Source: an uncultured Clostridia bacterium (lineage in GTDB: Bacteria > Bacillota > Clostridia > Christensenellales > Aristaeellaceae). From it: DNA of 64,000 bases. Below the pieces are notes generated by a model. That model was given only the letters and a program-made list of their open reading frames with translations. It did no database searches and was not told the origin of the DNA. Made by a program: the position numbers and the translations under genes. The stretch lies in contig CAMJUL010000003.1 of NCBI GenBank assembly GCA_946408995.1, forward strand, positions 1 to 64,000, read 5' to 3'. Numbering within the stretch: the first letter of the stretch is position 1; every line of letters starts with the position of its first letter. Below, one piece after another: positions 1-10,834 of this stretch.

Positions 1-119
1 CTACCAAGCGTGTAGTGGACTTTCACCACCAAGCTATTGCCCATGGCGGGCGTACGGCAAAACAGCCGGAAGGAGTCCAGCTCCCTCCGGCTGCTTTCGT
101 CCAAGCGCAAAGCAGGCCG
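1..119. other. window edge, no supported gene
   Basis: I cannot assign this stretch. One + frame reads TKRVVDFHHQAIAHGGRT without a stop and then runs into the antisense of the Nudix gene, so it is probably not a real protein. A hairpin at 64-92 is listed separately as the terminator of the minus-strand gene. The first 60 bases may belong to a gene lying upstream of the window. Confidence 0.3.
64..92 (-). terminator. terminator of the abfA-mutT unit
   Basis: A 12-bp inverted repeat, AGCCGGAAGGAG and CTCCCTCCGGCT, with a 5-nt loop and one wobble pair lies just downstream of the minus-strand Nudix gene. On the minus strand it is followed by GTTTTG, a short U-tract, so termination may be partial. 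Confidence 0.6.
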
Positions 120-533
120 CTATTTTGTTTCCTTTTGCATGATCTCCCGCAGGGCAGGAAGCACCAGGGCGTCCGCAGGACACCAGGGCAACTCTTCCAG
201 CGCCTCCGGAGCGACCCAGCGCGCGCTTTGGTGTTCTGTCAGAGCAGGCGCCTTGCTGCCGGGAGAGCACAGAAAGACCTCCATGTACAGGTAAAAGGTT
301 GGATATGCGTATTCCACCTTGCAAAGCGCTTTCCGGGGACAGATCTCCATGCTTAATTCTTCCCTGATCTCCCGCCGTACGGCTTCTTCCCCGGTTTCAT
401 CCTGCTCGATTTTCCCCCCGGGCAGCTCCCAGCGGCCCGTTAACGGACCATACCCCCTTTGGCATGCCAGAACCCTGCCTTCATGCAGGATCGCTGCCGC
501 AGCGACCCGTACCGTTTTCTTTTCCGCGTCCAT
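120..533 (-). CDS. Nudix hydrolase, MutT-like (8-oxo-dGTP diphosphatase type)
   Basis: This is a 137-residue Nudix protein. The full box GKIEQDETGEEAVRREIREEL (G-x5-E-x7-REUxEE) lies at about residues 40-61, and all the metal-binding acidic residues are present. Length and organisation fit the MutT/NudG group, which hydrolyses oxidised or non-canonical nucleoside triphosphates; the exact substrate cannot be read from sequence. The start is supported by AAAGGAG 8 nt upstream. The gene follows abfA by about 50 nt on the same strand and is probably cotranscribed with it, although no functional link is obvious. A terminator hairpin follows. Confidence 0.88.
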   Translation of the reverse strand: MDAEKKTVRVAAAAILHEGRVLACQRGYGPLTGRWELPGGKIEQDETGEEAVRREIREELSMEICPRKALCKVEYAYPTFYLYMEVFLCSPGSKAPALTEHQSARWVAPEALEELPWCPADALVLPALREIMQKETK

Positions 534-586
534 CCTTACGTCTCCTTTTACCCGGGCAAGCGCACAGCCTGCAGCGTATGACGTGC

Positions 587-2278
<1,692 letters not shown>

Positions 2279-2305
2279 TCAGCCAATATGAAAGGAAGGA
2301 TTCAA

Positions 2306-3493
2306 ATGAAAAAAGGGATCTGTCTCCTGCTCTGTTTGATGTTTGCTTTGGGAACGGGTTTTGCCCATGCCCAGGAGGAGCCCCAGGGACTGTCTTCCCT
2401 CGCGCTTTCCTATGGATTCAAAATGGGCGCCCCTCTGTCTTTTGGACAAATGTGGGACAGTGCCTACTTGGATTTCGTCGCCAAAAACTTTAATTCTGTG
2501 ACGATGACCAACGAAATGAAGGCCTATTCCATGCTGGACGAACGCCGATCCCGTTCTTCAGGGGATGACATGCCCCAAATCAATTTCAGCATGGCGGACA
2601 AGATGGTCCAGTGGGCTGCCGACAACGGCATTGGCGTACGCGGCCATGTTCTGGTCTGGGATGCCTACATGACGGACTGGTATTTCCATGAGGGCTATGA
2701 TCCCGCCAAACCCTACGCGGACCAGGAAACCATCCGCAAGCGCACCCGTTCTTATATCGAGCAGGTGATCACCCATTTTGAGCAAACCTTCCCCGGAACC
2801 GTCTATTGCTGGGACGTGGTCAATGAGGCTGTCGGGGACAGTCCCGCCGAATACGATGCGTCTGATCCCCGCCACCTCCGCACCGCAAGGAACGGCGGAG
2901 CAAACCTGTTTCAGAAATATATGGGAAACGATTATGTGGAATACGCCTTTCTTTACGCCAAAGACACCGTGGAAGCCCTTGGCGCGGACATCAAACTTTA
3001 TTACAACGATTACAACGCCTATTTCCCTGAAAAGGCCGCAGCCATCCTGAGTCTTGCCGATTCCGTCAACCATTTTGACGGGGACAGGGTCCTGTGCGAT
3101 GGGATCGGCATGCAGGGGTATATCGGAGGATACGGCACACAGGAGGGCTGTCTTGAGCAAAGCCATCTCGCCCTGATCCGCTCCGCGATCCTCGGGTATG
3201 CTGCCAAAGGGCTGGAAGTGCAGATCACCGAAATGGCGGTCCGCAATTTTGACCCGGCCCAAAGCGAACGGCACGCGGAGTATTACCGGGACCTGTTCCG
3301 GGTTTTTCTTTCCCTGAATACACAAGAAGATCCTCCGCTCAAGGCTGTCTCCATCTGGGGCCTGACCGACGACCCCCAAGCCAAAAAGGGAAGCTATACC
3401 TACAACCTGAACAGTCCTTATGGCGGATTGGTGGATGAGCACCTGAACCCCAAAAAAGCCTATGAGCTTGTTTATGAACTGATGGCAAAGTAA
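2306..3493 (+). CDS. secreted endo-1,4-beta-xylanase, GH10
   Basis: This is a 395-residue GH10 enzyme that cuts internal beta-1,4 bonds of xylan. An N-terminal signal peptide (KKGICLLLCLMFALG, cleavage near AHA-QEE) shows export. The GH10 marks are present: VRGHVLVWD in the third strand, the acid/base Glu in WDVVNEAVGD (about residue 174), and the nucleophile Glu in VQITEMAV (about 306; ITEL is more usual). There is no carbohydrate-binding module and no cell-wall anchor. AAGGAAGGA lies 5 nt before ATG 2306, so the upstream ATG at 2288 is rejected. It is transcribed away from abfA and ends in its own terminator. Confidence 0.94.
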   Translation: MKKGICLLLCLMFALGTGFAHAQEEPQGLSSLALSYGFKMGAPLSFGQMWDSAYLDFVAKNFNSVTMTNEMKAYSMLDERRSRSSGDDMPQINFSMADKMVQWAADNGIGVRGHVLVWDAYMTDWYFHEGYDPAKPYADQETIRKRTRSYIEQVITHFEQTFPGTVYCWDVVNEAVGDSPAEYDASDPRHLRTARNGGANLFQKYMGNDYVEYAFLYAKDTVEALGADIKLYYNDYNAYFPEKAAAILSLADSVNHFDGDRVLCDGIGMQGYIGGYGTQEGCLEQSHLALIRSAILGYAAKGLEVQITEMAVRNFDPAQSERHAEYYRDLFRVFLSLNTQEDPPLKAVSIWGLTDDPQAKKGSYTYNLNSPYGGLVDEHLNPKKAYELVYELMAK

Positions 3494-3517
3494 GCCCTCC
3501 TTCCCTTCCTGGATTCA

Positions 3518-3542
3518 GGCCCGGCCGATCGCCGGGCCTTTT
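3518..3542 (+). terminator. Rho-independent terminator after the xylanase gene
   Basis: Perfect 8-bp stem GGCCCGGC/GCCGGGCC with a CGATC loop, followed by TTTT. Confidence 0.85.
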
Positions 3543-3577
3543 CACGGTCTTTCAGCCATGCTTTGAAAGCGGAAGGC

Positions 3578-3606
3578 TTGACGGACCGATTTTCCTCCTT
3601 TATACT
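3578..3606 (+). promoter_or_regulatory. promoter of the MATE gene
   Basis: TTGACG, 17-nt spacer, TATACT: five of six matches in each box, about 40 nt upstream of the start codon. Confidence 0.7.
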
Positions 3607-3648
3607 CAGTTTGTTTCGAACCGATGCTGATTCTTTGGAGGGATCTCC

Positions 3649-5004
3649 ATGGCTGATACCGCCCGAACCCAGTTTGACCGAATGACCGGCGAAAGCATTC
3701 CGAAACTGATCATGACCCTTTCGGTGCCGACCATTCTGAGCGCCCTGGTCACAAACATCTACAATCTGGTGGATACCGCCTTCGTTGGCCGGCTTGGCAC
3801 CAGCCAAAGCGGCGCTGTAGGCGTTGTGTTTGGCTTCATGGCCATCATTCAGGCCGTAGGATTCATGTTTGGCCAAGGCGCCGGCAGCATTACAGCCCGT
3901 CTGCTCGGCGCCAAAGAGCCGCGAAAGGCTTCCAGGACCGCCTCTTCTGGCGTGTTCTGCTCTGTTCTTTTTGGGCTTGTCATTTCTCTTGGAAGCGCGT
4001 TCTTTCTGGACCCCATTGTACGCTTTCTCGGCAGCACCGACACCATCGCCCCTTACGCGAAAAGCTACCTGACCTACATCCTCCTGGCAGCTCCACTGAT
4101 GACCGGAAGCTATACCCTCAACAACCTTTTGCGTTACGAGGGGAAAGCCAACCTGGGGATGATCGGACTGATGGCAGGAGCAATGCTCAACATCGTCCTG
4201 GACCCGATCCTGATGTTTTCATTCGGCCTTGGCATAGCCGGCGCGGCCATTGCCACCGCATCCAGCCAGATCCTTTCCTTCTTGATCCTGCTGGGGATGT
4301 TCCTGCGGAGAAAAACCACCGTCACCCTGTCCATCAAAAACGTGGACCTGCGCCCCGGGCCGGTGCTGGACATCATGTCCACAGGAGCTCCGAGCCTCCT
4401 GAGGCAGATCCTGAACAGCATCGCCACCATCCTGCTCAACAGCAGTGCTTCGGTTTACGGGGACGAAGCCGTCGCAGCCATGAGCATCGTTTCAAGGATC
4501 TCTTTCTTTGTTTTTGCCCTGGCCCTCGGCATCGGTCAGGGGTTCCAGCCTGTCTGCGCTTTCAATTACGGGGCCAAACAGTATTCCAGGCTTCGCAGTG
4601 CCTTTAAGGTGACGGTCTTCCTCAGTGAATCCGTCATCATCGCAGCCGCTTTCATCGCTCTTTTGCTCTCCGGACGGCTGATCGGCGTATTCCGCGATGA
4701 TCCTGAAGTCATTCGGATCGGGACCCGGGCCTTGCAACTGCAGATGGTCACCATCCCGCTTCTTCCCTTTACGATGTGCACCGAAATGCTTTATCAAAGC
4801 ACAGGCCACCGTCTTGGCGCGTCCTTCCTTTCCAGCGCGCGAAGCGGTCTGTTCTTTATCCCAAGCCTCCTGCTTCTGGGTTCCTGGCGCGGGTTGAACG
4901 GCATCCAGGAGGCGCAGCCGCTCGCCTACCTTCTTTCCGTCCCTCTCTCCCTCTTCTTTGTGATCCGCTTTTTCCGACTTCTTCCAAAGAAAGATGGCGC
5001 ATAA
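3649..5004 (+). CDS. MATE family multidrug/cation efflux transporter
   Basis: This is a 451-residue membrane protein with the MATE pattern of about twelve hydrophobic segments in two pseudo-repeats. The family N-terminus is clear: SIPKLIMTLSVPTILSALVTNIYNLVDTAFVGRLG, then GQGAGSITARLLGA. The second half carries GIGQGFQPVCAFNYGA. It is likely an Na+ or H+ antiporter exporting cationic compounds; the substrate cannot be inferred. GGAGGG precedes the ATG. It has its own promoter and stands alone between two transcription units. Confidence 0.93.
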   Translation: MADTARTQFDRMTGESIPKLIMTLSVPTILSALVTNIYNLVDTAFVGRLGTSQSGAVGVVFGFMAIIQAVGFMFGQGAGSITARLLGAKEPRKASRTASSGVFCSVLFGLVISLGSAFFLDPIVRFLGSTDTIAPYAKSYLTYILLAAPLMTGSYTLNNLLRYEGKANLGMIGLMAGAMLNIVLDPILMFSFGLGIAGAAIATASSQILSFLILLGMFLRRKTTVTLSIKNVDLRPGPVLDIMSTGAPSLLRQILNSIATILLNSSASVYGDEAVAAMSIVSRISFFVFALALGIGQGFQPVCAFNYGAKQYSRLRSAFKVTVFLSESVIIAAAFIALLLSGRLIGVFRDDPEVIRIGTRALQLQMVTIPLLPFTMCTEMLYQSTGHRLGASFLSSARSGLFFIPSLLLLGSWRGLNGIQEAQPLAYLLSVPLSLFFVIRFFRLLPKKDGA

Positions 5005-5059
5005 AGCGGCCTTATCGCTGCGCTCCCCCCGTTCGAACCCGTGCAAAGCCCGTTTTCTA

Positions 5060-5088
5060 TTGACTTTTCAAAGGGAACGTGCTATGAA
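5060..5088 (+). promoter_or_regulatory. promoter of rnpB
   Basis: TTGACT, 17-nt spacer, TATGAA. The expected start site, about 5094, coincides with the first base of the P1 helix of RNase P RNA, which supports both calls. Confidence 0.75.
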
Positions 5089-5092
5089 TAGT

Positions 5093-5437
5093 ATGCGGCA
5101 AAGGCGGCCGAATGGCTGCGTGCCTTCGGGCATGAGGAAAGTCCGAGCACCACAGGGCAGGATGCCAGTTAACGGCTGGTGGAGGCGACTCCAAGGCAAG
5201 TGCAACAGAAAGATACCGCCGTTCTTCGGAACGGTAAGGGTGGAAATGTGCGGTAAGAGCGCACGGGCGGCCTGGCGACTCGTCCGTCATGTAAACCCCA
5301 TCCGGTGCAAGATCCAGAAGACACACAGGGCGGCCCGTCCTGTCTTCGCAGTATCGCTTGAGCACATTGGCGACTTTGTGTCCAGATAGATGGCCATTTT
5401 CAACAGAACTCGGCTTACAAGCCGCGCTTTGCCGCAC
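5093..5437 (+). ncRNA. rnpB: RNase P RNA (M1-like, type A)
   Basis: This is the catalytic RNA of RNase P, which removes tRNA 5' leaders. Conserved blocks are visible in order: GAGGAAAGTCCGAGC, CACAGGGCAGGATGCC, the GGTAAGGGTGGAAATGTGC region, a tRNA-CCA-binding loop around ATCCGGTGCAAG, and the 3' AGATAGATGGCCATTTT followed by CAGAACTCGGCTTACA. The ends pair as helix P1 (TGCGGCAAAG with CTTTGCCGCA). About 345 nt long. A run of seven Ts follows P1 and probably terminates it. It lies directly upstream of two tRNA genes. Confidence 0.95.
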
Positions 5438-5502
5438 TGTTTTTTTCTGAAATCTTTCCCCCGAAAAATCACAGAAAAACCTCAAAAATCTAAAAAATGG
5501 AA

Positions 5503-5531
5503 TTGACTTGTTCCGGGTTTAGCGGTATAAT
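5503..5531 (+). promoter_or_regulatory. promoter of the tRNA-Thr/tRNA-Pro pair
   Basis: TTGACT, 17-nt spacer, and a perfect TATAAT, 10 nt before the tRNA-Thr gene. Confidence 0.85.
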
Positions 5532-5540
5532 AATGCCTGT

Positions 5541-5616
5541 GCCAATGTGGCTCAGCTGGTAGAGCAGCGGTTTCGTAAACCGCAGGTCAAGGGTTCGAGT
5601 CCCTTCATTGGCTCCA
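5541..5616 (+). tRNA. tRNA-Thr (CGT)
   Basis: A 76-nt cloverleaf. Acceptor GCCAATG/CATTGGC, D-arm GGCTCAGCTGGTAGAGC, anticodon loop TTCGTAA (anticodon CGT, reading ACG), T-arm GGGTTCGAGTCCC, and an encoded CCA end. Confidence 0.96.
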
Positions 5617-5618
5617 GA

Positions 5619-5695
5619 CGAGGTGTAGCGCAGTTTGGTAGCGCGTTTGGTTCGGGACCAAAAGGTCGTGGGTTCAAATCCCGCCACCTCGACCA
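5619..5695 (+). tRNA. tRNA-Pro (CGG)
   Basis: A 77-nt cloverleaf. Acceptor CGAGGTG/CACCTCG, D-arm AGCGCAGTTTGGTAGCGC, anticodon loop TTCGGGA (anticodon CGG, reading CCG), T-arm GGGTTCAAATCCC, CCA encoded. It follows tRNA-Thr by 2 nt in one transcript. A second tRNA-Pro, GGG, occurs at 55967. Confidence 0.96.
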
Positions 5696-5698
5696 CAT

Positions 5699-5723
5699 CC
5701 ACCGCATGTACGGTGGTTTTTTT
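5699..5723 (+). terminator. terminator of the tRNA pair
   Basis: CCACCG-CATGTA-CGGTGG stem-loop followed by eight Ts, 3 nt after the tRNA-Pro CCA. Confidence 0.88.
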
Positions 5724-5788
5724 ATGCCTTCCTGCGCCGGTTCCTGCAGCACGAGGCGCATTTTTTTTGTATTTATTTATAAATCCTC

Positions 5789-5817
5789 TTCCCTTTCTCA
5801 ATTGTTTATGATAGAAT
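5789..5817 (+). promoter_or_regulatory. candidate extended -10 promoter of rnj
   Basis: TGA-TAGAAT extended -10 with a poor -35 (TTCCCT) at 17-nt spacing, in the A/T-rich region upstream of the RNase J gene. Confidence 0.4.
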
Positions 5818-5902
5818 TATGTATATCCGTTTGACTGTCAATAATATGCTTTTCAGGCAGGATTATTCTGTCAGTTTATTTCCTTTATGAAAGGAGGACC
5901 CT

Positions 5903-7567
5903 ATGGCACAAACCTCCAAACTTAAAATCATCTCCTTGGGCGGTGTGGACGAAATCGGAAAGAACATGACCCTTCTTGAATACGATGACGACATTCTGGT
6001 GGTCGATTGCGGGTCCATGTTTCCAAGCGATGACATGCTTGGGATTGATCTTGTTATTCCGGACATCTCTTACCTGATCGCAAACAGGGACCGCGTGCGC
6101 GGATACGTTTTCACCCATGGACACGAGGACCATATCGGAGCCAGTCCTTATATCCTTGAACAGGTTCCGGCTCCCATCTACGGCACCAGGCTGACCCTGA
6201 GCCTGATCGATATCAAGCTGCGGGAGCATCGGGTCAACGGAATCAAATTCAACACCGTCGAGCCCAAGGACGAAGTCCGAATCGGCGCCTTCCGGGTCAA
6301 ATTCATCAAAGTAAACCACTCCATCCCTGGAGCCTGTGCCCTGATCATTACTTGCGGGGCCGGTGTGGTCGTCCACTCAGGCGACTTTAAAATCGACTAT
6401 ACGCCCGTGGACGGACAGGTAACGGATCTTGGAAGTCTGGCCGAGACCGGAAGCAAAGGTGTGCTGGCCCTCTTGTGCGAAAGCACCAACATCGAGCGCC
6501 CCGGCTATACCATGAGCGAGCGCAAGATCGGTGAAACCTTCATCAACCAGTTCCGCAACGCCTCCGGCCGCGTGATCGTGGCCATGTTCGCCAGCAACAT
6601 CAACCGCATGCAGCAGGTGATCGACAGCGGACTCCAGTTTGGCAGAAAAGTCTGCTTTGTCGGACGAAGCATGGTCAGCGTATCCCAGGTGGCTATGGAT
6701 ATCGGCGAATTGGTGATCCCTCCAAATGCCCTTCTTGAAATCGACGATCTGGATCATTACAGGGATGACGAGATCCTGATCCTGACCACCGGAAGCCAGG
6801 GAGAGCCCATGAGCGGACTGACCCGCATGGCGTTTTCGGAGCATCGGAAGCTTCAGATCAAGCAAAGCGACAAGGTCATCATCTCCGCCACCCCGATCCC
6901 GGGAAACGAAAAATTTGTGTCCCGCGTCATCAATCAGCTCTATCGCTGTGGCGCCGAGGTCATTTACGAGGCCATGGCGGAGGTCCATGTTTCCGGTCAT
7001 GCCTGTCAGGAAGAGATCAAGCTTTTCCATACCCTGGTCAAGCCCAGGTATTTTATCCCTGTCCATGGGGAATACAGAATGCTCTGGCAGCACGCGGAGC
7101 TTGCGGAATCCCTTGGCATGCCGCGGGAAAACATTGTGATCCCGGTCATGGGCAATGTGATCGAAATGGACAAGAACGGCGTTGCGATCACAGGCACCGT
7201 TCCCACCGGCGAGGTCCTGATCGACGGTCTTGGCATCGGGGACGTCGGCAATGTGGTCCTCAGGGACAGAAAGCACCTCTCCCAGGACGGCCTGATCATC
7301 GTCGCCATGGCCTTTGACAGGACCAACGGCATCCTGGTTTCCGGGCCCGATGTGATTTCCCGCGGGTTTGTTTACGTCAGGGAAAATGAGGACATCATCG
7401 AAAGCACCCGGGAAATCGTACGGAACATCATCGCATCCTATGACCACATCGACAGCGGCGATTGGGCAAGCATCAAAAATCGGATCAAGGATGAACTGCA
7501 CCGATACATCTATGAGAAAATCAAACGGAATCCCATGATCCTCCCGATCATCGTCGACTTGGGATAA
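5903..7567 (+). CDS. rnj: ribonuclease J
   Basis: This is a 554-residue RNase J, a metallo-beta-lactamase/beta-CASP nuclease with 5'-3' exonuclease and endonuclease activity in Bacillota mRNA decay and rRNA maturation. The zinc motif HGHEDHIGA lies at about residues 72-80. Further metal and CASP motifs follow: VVHSGDFKID, ILTTGSQGEPMSGL and IPVHGEYRML. A typical C-terminal region follows from about residue 450. AAAGGAGG gives a strong ribosome-binding site. Only one RNase J gene lies in this window, so the choice between J1 and J2 is left open. It ends at a bidirectional terminator. Confidence 0.96.
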   Translation: MAQTSKLKIISLGGVDEIGKNMTLLEYDDDILVVDCGSMFPSDDMLGIDLVIPDISYLIANRDRVRGYVFTHGHEDHIGASPYILEQVPAPIYGTRLTLSLIDIKLREHRVNGIKFNTVEPKDEVRIGAFRVKFIKVNHSIPGACALIITCGAGVVVHSGDFKIDYTPVDGQVTDLGSLAETGSKGVLALLCESTNIERPGYTMSERKIGETFINQFRNASGRVIVAMFASNINRMQQVIDSGLQFGRKVCFVGRSMVSVSQVAMDIGELVIPPNALLEIDDLDHYRDDEILILTTGSQGEPMSGLTRMAFSEHRKLQIKQSDKVIISATPIPGNEKFVSRVINQLYRCGAEVIYEAMAEVHVSGHACQEEIKLFHTLVKPRYFIPVHGEYRMLWQHAELAESLGMPRENIVIPVMGNVIEMDKNGVAITGTVPTGEVLIDGLGIGDVGNVVLRDRKHLSQDGLIIVAMAFDRTNGILVSGPDVISRGFVYVRENEDIIESTREIVRNIIASYDHIDSGDWASIKNRIKDELHRYIYEKIKRNPMILPIIVDLG

Positions 7568-7576
7568 AACATAAGC

Positions 7577-7628
7577 GCAGGCAGCAAAAAGGGAGACCGG
7601 ACATCCGGCCTCCCTTTTTGCTGCCTGC
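7577..7628. terminator. bidirectional terminator between rnj and hslU
   Basis: A perfect 19-bp stem, GCAGGCAGCAAAAAGGGAG/CTCCCTTTTTGCTGCCTGC, encloses CCGGACATCCGG. Internal A and T tracts allow termination on both strands between two convergent genes. Confidence 0.85.
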
Positions 7629-7632
7629 TTAT

Positions 7633-8997
7633 TCAAAGAATGTACTTTTTGACATCGGTCTCCTTGGCCGCTTTGACATGCTGTCTTACATACTCTGGAG
7701 TAATTTCCAATTGCACCTCCGGCATGTTTTCCCCGCCTGCATTAAAGGAAACATCCTCCAAAAGCTCTTCGAAAATGCCATGGAGCCGTCTGGCGCCAAT
7801 GTCCTCGCCCATTTCGTTGGCGTTCATGGCGGCCTTCGCGATCTCGCCAAGGGCTTCCGGTTGGAAACTCAGGTGGACCCTGTCCACCTCCAAAAGAGCC
7901 TGGTACTGCCTGGTCAGCGCGTTGTCCGGCTGCGTCAGGATCTTCTCAAAATCCTCCTGAGTCAGGCTGCGCAATTCAACATGCACCGGAAACCGGCCCT
8001 GGAGTTCGGGGATCAGGTCCGACACCTTGCTGACCTGGAAGGCGCCCGCGGCAATAAACAGCATATAATCCGTCCGCACCGGGCCGTACTTGGTGGTTAC
8101 GGTGCTGCCCTCCACGATCGGGAGGATGTCCCGCTGAACGCCTTCCCGGCTTACATCCGGTCCGCTTCCATTCCCGCCCCGGCCGGCGATCTTATCGATC
8201 TCGTCCAAAAAAACGATCCCGCTTTGCTCGGCCCGGCGCACGGCCTCCTCCTGGATATCGTCTTTGTCGATCAGCTTGTTGGATTCCTCTTCGATGAGGA
8301 TTTTCCGGGCATCCTTTACCTTGACCCGCCTGGGTTTCATTTTCTTTGGCATCATGCCGCCAAATACGTCCCCGATGCTGATCGAGGCGCCTCCCAGTTC
8401 CAACTGAGGAGCTGCTTCCTCCACTTCGATCTCAAGCTCCCGGTCCTCCAGTTCGCCCCGGGCCAGCTTTTCCCGGATCTCTTCCCGGCGCATCGACAGG
8501 GTATTTCTTTCCTCCTCGTTCATTTCCGGTTCTTTGTTTTTCCCAAGAAGGATGTCCAGGGGATTGGCGCTTGTTTTCTTCACCGGATGCGCAAGCAGTT
8601 CCACAAGCCGTTCCTGCGCGTGCATTTCCGCCTTGTCCTTCACCCTTTCGGCGTGCTCGCTGCGCACCATGCGAATGGCGTTTTCCATAAGATCCCGGAT
8701 GATGGACTCCACGTCCCTGCCGACATAGCCCACTTCCGTGAATTTAGTTGCCTCGACCTTGACAAAGGGAGCCTTCACAAGCTTTGCGAGCCTTCTGGCG
8801 ATCTCGGTTTTCCCGACACCGGTAGGGCCGATCATCAGGATGTTTTTCGGATAGATCTCTTCCCGCATCTCATCGGAAAGCCGGTTTCTGCGGTAACGGT
8901 TGCGCAGCGCGATGGCGACGGCCTTTTTGGCCTCATCCTGCCCAATAATGTATCTGTCCAATTCCCGCACTACTTCGCGGGGAGTCAGTTCATTCAT
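7633..8997 (-). CDS. hslU: ATP-dependent protease ATPase subunit HslU (ClpY)
   Basis: This 454-residue AAA+ unfoldase feeds substrates to the HslV peptidase. It starts with [23 protein letters not shown]. The Walker A motif GPTGVGKTE lies at about residue 56, the I domain at about 110-240, and Walker B in IVFLDEIDK. The C-terminal KKYIL tail is the expected HslV-docking end. Its start follows the hslV stop by 2 nt, so the two subunits are translationally linked. It is the last gene of the topA-trmFO-hslV-hslU unit and ends at the bidirectional terminator. Confidence 0.97.
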   Translation of the reverse strand: MNELTPREVVRELDRYIIGQDEAKKAVAIALRNRYRRNRLSDEMREEIYPKNILMIGPTGVGKTEIARRLAKLVKAPFVKVEATKFTEVGYVGRDVESIIRDLMENAIRMVRSEHAERVKDKAEMHAQERLVELLAHPVKKTSANPLDILLGKNKEPEMNEEERNTLSMRREEIREKLARGELEDRELEIEVEEAAPQLELGGASISIGDVFGGMMPKKMKPRRVKVKDARKILIEEESNKLIDKDDIQEEAVRRAEQSGIVFLDEIDKIAGRGGNGSGPDVSREGVQRDILPIVEGSTVTTKYGPVRTDYMLFIAAGAFQVSKVSDLIPELQGRFPVHVELRSLTQEDFEKILTQPDNALTRQYQALLEVDRVHLSFQPEALGEIAKAAMNANEMGEDIGARRLHGIFEELLEDVSFNAGGENMPEVQLEITPEYVRQHVKAAKETDVKKYIL

Positions 8998-8999
8998 TC

Positions 9000-9533
9000 T
9001 CAGACATCCTCCACAATGATATGGTCATTGGTATACACACAAATGCTGGCCGCGATCCGAAGGGCTTTTTCCGCGATCTCGTGGGCAGAAAGATCTGTGT
9101 TCTGAACCAGTGCGCGGGCCGCTGCAAGGGCATAATTTCCCCCGCTTCCGATGGCGGCGACCCCCTCGTCAGGGTCGATGACCTCGCCCGTTCCGCTGAC
9201 GATCAGCAGCGTGTTTTTGTCCGCCACGATCAGCATTGCTTCCAGCTGGCGGATCCCCTTGTCCCCCCGCCAGTCCTGCGCGAGTTCGACAGCGGCCCGC
9301 TCCAGATTGCCTCCGCAGCCCGTCAGCTTTTCCTCAAACCGTTCACAAAGGGAGAAAGCGTCGGCGACAGAGCCGGCAAAACCGGTCACCACGGAATCAT
9401 TGTAAATGCGCCTGACCTTCCGCGCCGTTCCCTTCAGAATGGTGCTCTCCCCCATGGTGACCTGTCCATCCCCGGCAACAGCGATCTGACCGTTTTTGCG
9501 CACAGCGCAAATCGTTGTTCCTTTTATGTTCAT
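9000..9533 (-). CDS. hslV: ATP-dependent protease peptidase subunit HslV (ClpQ)
   Basis: This 177-residue proteasome-like N-terminal-nucleophile peptidase partners HslU. The predicted N-terminus [28 protein letters not shown] places the catalytic Thr after a five-residue leader ending in Gly, so processing at Gly-Thr is needed, as in proteasome beta subunits. GGAGG stands 8 nt before ATG 9533. The longer ORF would need a TTG that overlaps that ribosome-binding site and is rejected. The gene overlaps the trmFO stop by 4 nt. Confidence 0.96.
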   Translation of the reverse strand: MNIKGTTICAVRKNGQIAVAGDGQVTMGESTILKGTARKVRRIYNDSVVTGFAGSVADAFSLCERFEEKLTGCGGNLERAAVELAQDWRGDKGIRQLEAMLIVADKNTLLIVSGTGEVIDPDEGVAAIGSGGNYALAAARALVQNTDLSAHEIAEKALRIAASICVYTNDHIIVEDV

Positions 9534-10834
9534 GTCCGATTCCTCCAATCCAGATGATCCAAAAGATGCAGGGATCTTTCTGCGATCAATCCATTTTTCT
9601 TCATTTTGTCTTTCATGCGTTCGGGCCAGGGCTCCATCAGGGAAAAGGTGATGTTCATCGGCTGGAAACTCCTGTTGGCCGAGGAAACATAATACCCAAG
9701 CGCCCCTATGGCCGTATTCCGCGTCAGCTCAGGGAATTCCCTTCCAAGCGCGAGACAGGATGCGCAGATCCCCGCGTACAGTCCGCTCGCCGCGCTTTCC
9801 ACATACCCTTCCACGCCGGTGATCTGCCCGGCAAAAAACAGACCGGGCCTGGAGAGGACCTGAAAATGCCTGTCCAGAAAACCGGGACTGTTCAAAAAAG
9901 TGTTTCGATGCATGACGCCATAACGCACAAACTCCGCGTCTTCCAAACCGGGGATCATGCCAAAGACCCGTTTCTGCTCTGAAAAAAGCAGCCGCGTCTG
10001 GAAACCGACCATATTGTACATCTCGTCCCCGGCATCGTCCTGCCTCAACTGGACGTTGGCGAACAGATGCTCCGCGTGATGCTTCAGACCGGCCGCCTTC
10101 ATGGGACCGAAGGCCAGGGTCATGGGGCCGCGTTTGGCCATGGATTCCACCGGCATACACCCTTCAAAGACCATGGACTCCTCAAAGCCGTGGACTGGAG
10201 CCGTCTGAGCATGCACCAGCGCGTCCACAAAAGCAAGATAAGTCTCCTTGTCCATCGGACAGTTCAGGTAATCGTCTCCGTCGCCTCTGTCATACCTGGA
10301 GGCGCGAAACACCTTCTCCATATGGATTGAGGATTTCAGGACGATGGGAGCGGCCGCGTCATAGAAATTCAACGTGCTCACGCCGTCCAGGCCCTCGATG
10401 GCGCGGCATAGCGCGTCACTGGCCAGGGGTCCGGCGGCGATGACCGCAATTCCCTCCGGCAGGGCAGTGACCTCCCCCGGAACAATCTCGATCAGGGGAT
10501 GGTTCCGAATCGCCTCCGTAATAGCTCCCGAAAAGCCAAGCCTGTCTACAGCCAAAGCCCCTCCGGCTGGGACACTGTTCCCATCCGCCGCCTTCATGAC
10601 AAGGCTGCCAAGATGGCGCATTTCTTCCTTCAGCAGCCCGACCGCATTCTGGATGCGATTGGATCGAAGAGAGTTGGAACAGACCAGCTCCCCGAAAAGC
10701 GGGCTGTGATGCGCCGGGGACATTTTGTCCGGCTTCATTTCGTACAGCCGGACCTTTACTCCGCTTTCCGCCGCCTGCCAAGCGGCTTCACAGCCTGCCA
10801 GCCCGGCGCCGACCACCGATATTGTTTCCATCAT
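9530..10834 (-). CDS. trmFO: FADH2/folate-dependent tRNA (uracil-54-C5) methyltransferase TrmFO
   Basis: This 434-residue flavoprotein makes ribothymidine at tRNA position 54 using methylenetetrahydrofolate. The N-terminal dinucleotide-binding motif is [14 protein letters not shown], followed by the family mark [13 protein letters not shown] with its conserved cysteine (about residue 53). The C-terminal [22 protein letters not shown] is also diagnostic. The first of two tandem ATGs overlaps the topA TGA (ATGA), indicating coupling. In Bacillus subtilis, xerC lies between this gene and hslV; here it is absent. Confidence 0.96.
   Translation of the reverse strand: MMETISVVGAGLAGCEAAWQAAESGVKVRLYEMKPDKMSPAHHSPLFGELVCSNSLRSNRIQNAVGLLKEEMRHLGSLVMKAADGNSVPAGGALAVDRLGFSGAITEAIRNHPLIEIVPGEVTALPEGIAVIAAGPLASDALCRAIEGLDGVSTLNFYDAAAPIVLKSSIHMEKVFRASRYDRGDGDDYLNCPMDKETYLAFVDALVHAQTAPVHGFEESMVFEGCMPVESMAKRGPMTLAFGPMKAAGLKHHAEHLFANVQLRQDDAGDEMYNMVGFQTRLLFSEQKRVFGMIPGLEDAEFVRYGVMHRNTFLNSPGFLDRHFQVLSRPGLFFAGQITGVEGYVESAASGLYAGICASCLALGREFPELTRNTAIGALGYYVSSANRSFQPMNITFSLMEPWPERMKDKMKKNGLIAERSLHLLDHLDWRNRT

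Noticed and set aside
15-356. 113-codon plus-strand ORF at the left edge
   Set aside because: It starts at GTG without a ribosome-binding site and runs antisense into the Nudix gene.
6377-7636. 419-codon minus-strand ORF opposite rnj
   Set aside because: Composition is that of a reverse-complement shadow, and rnj is certain.
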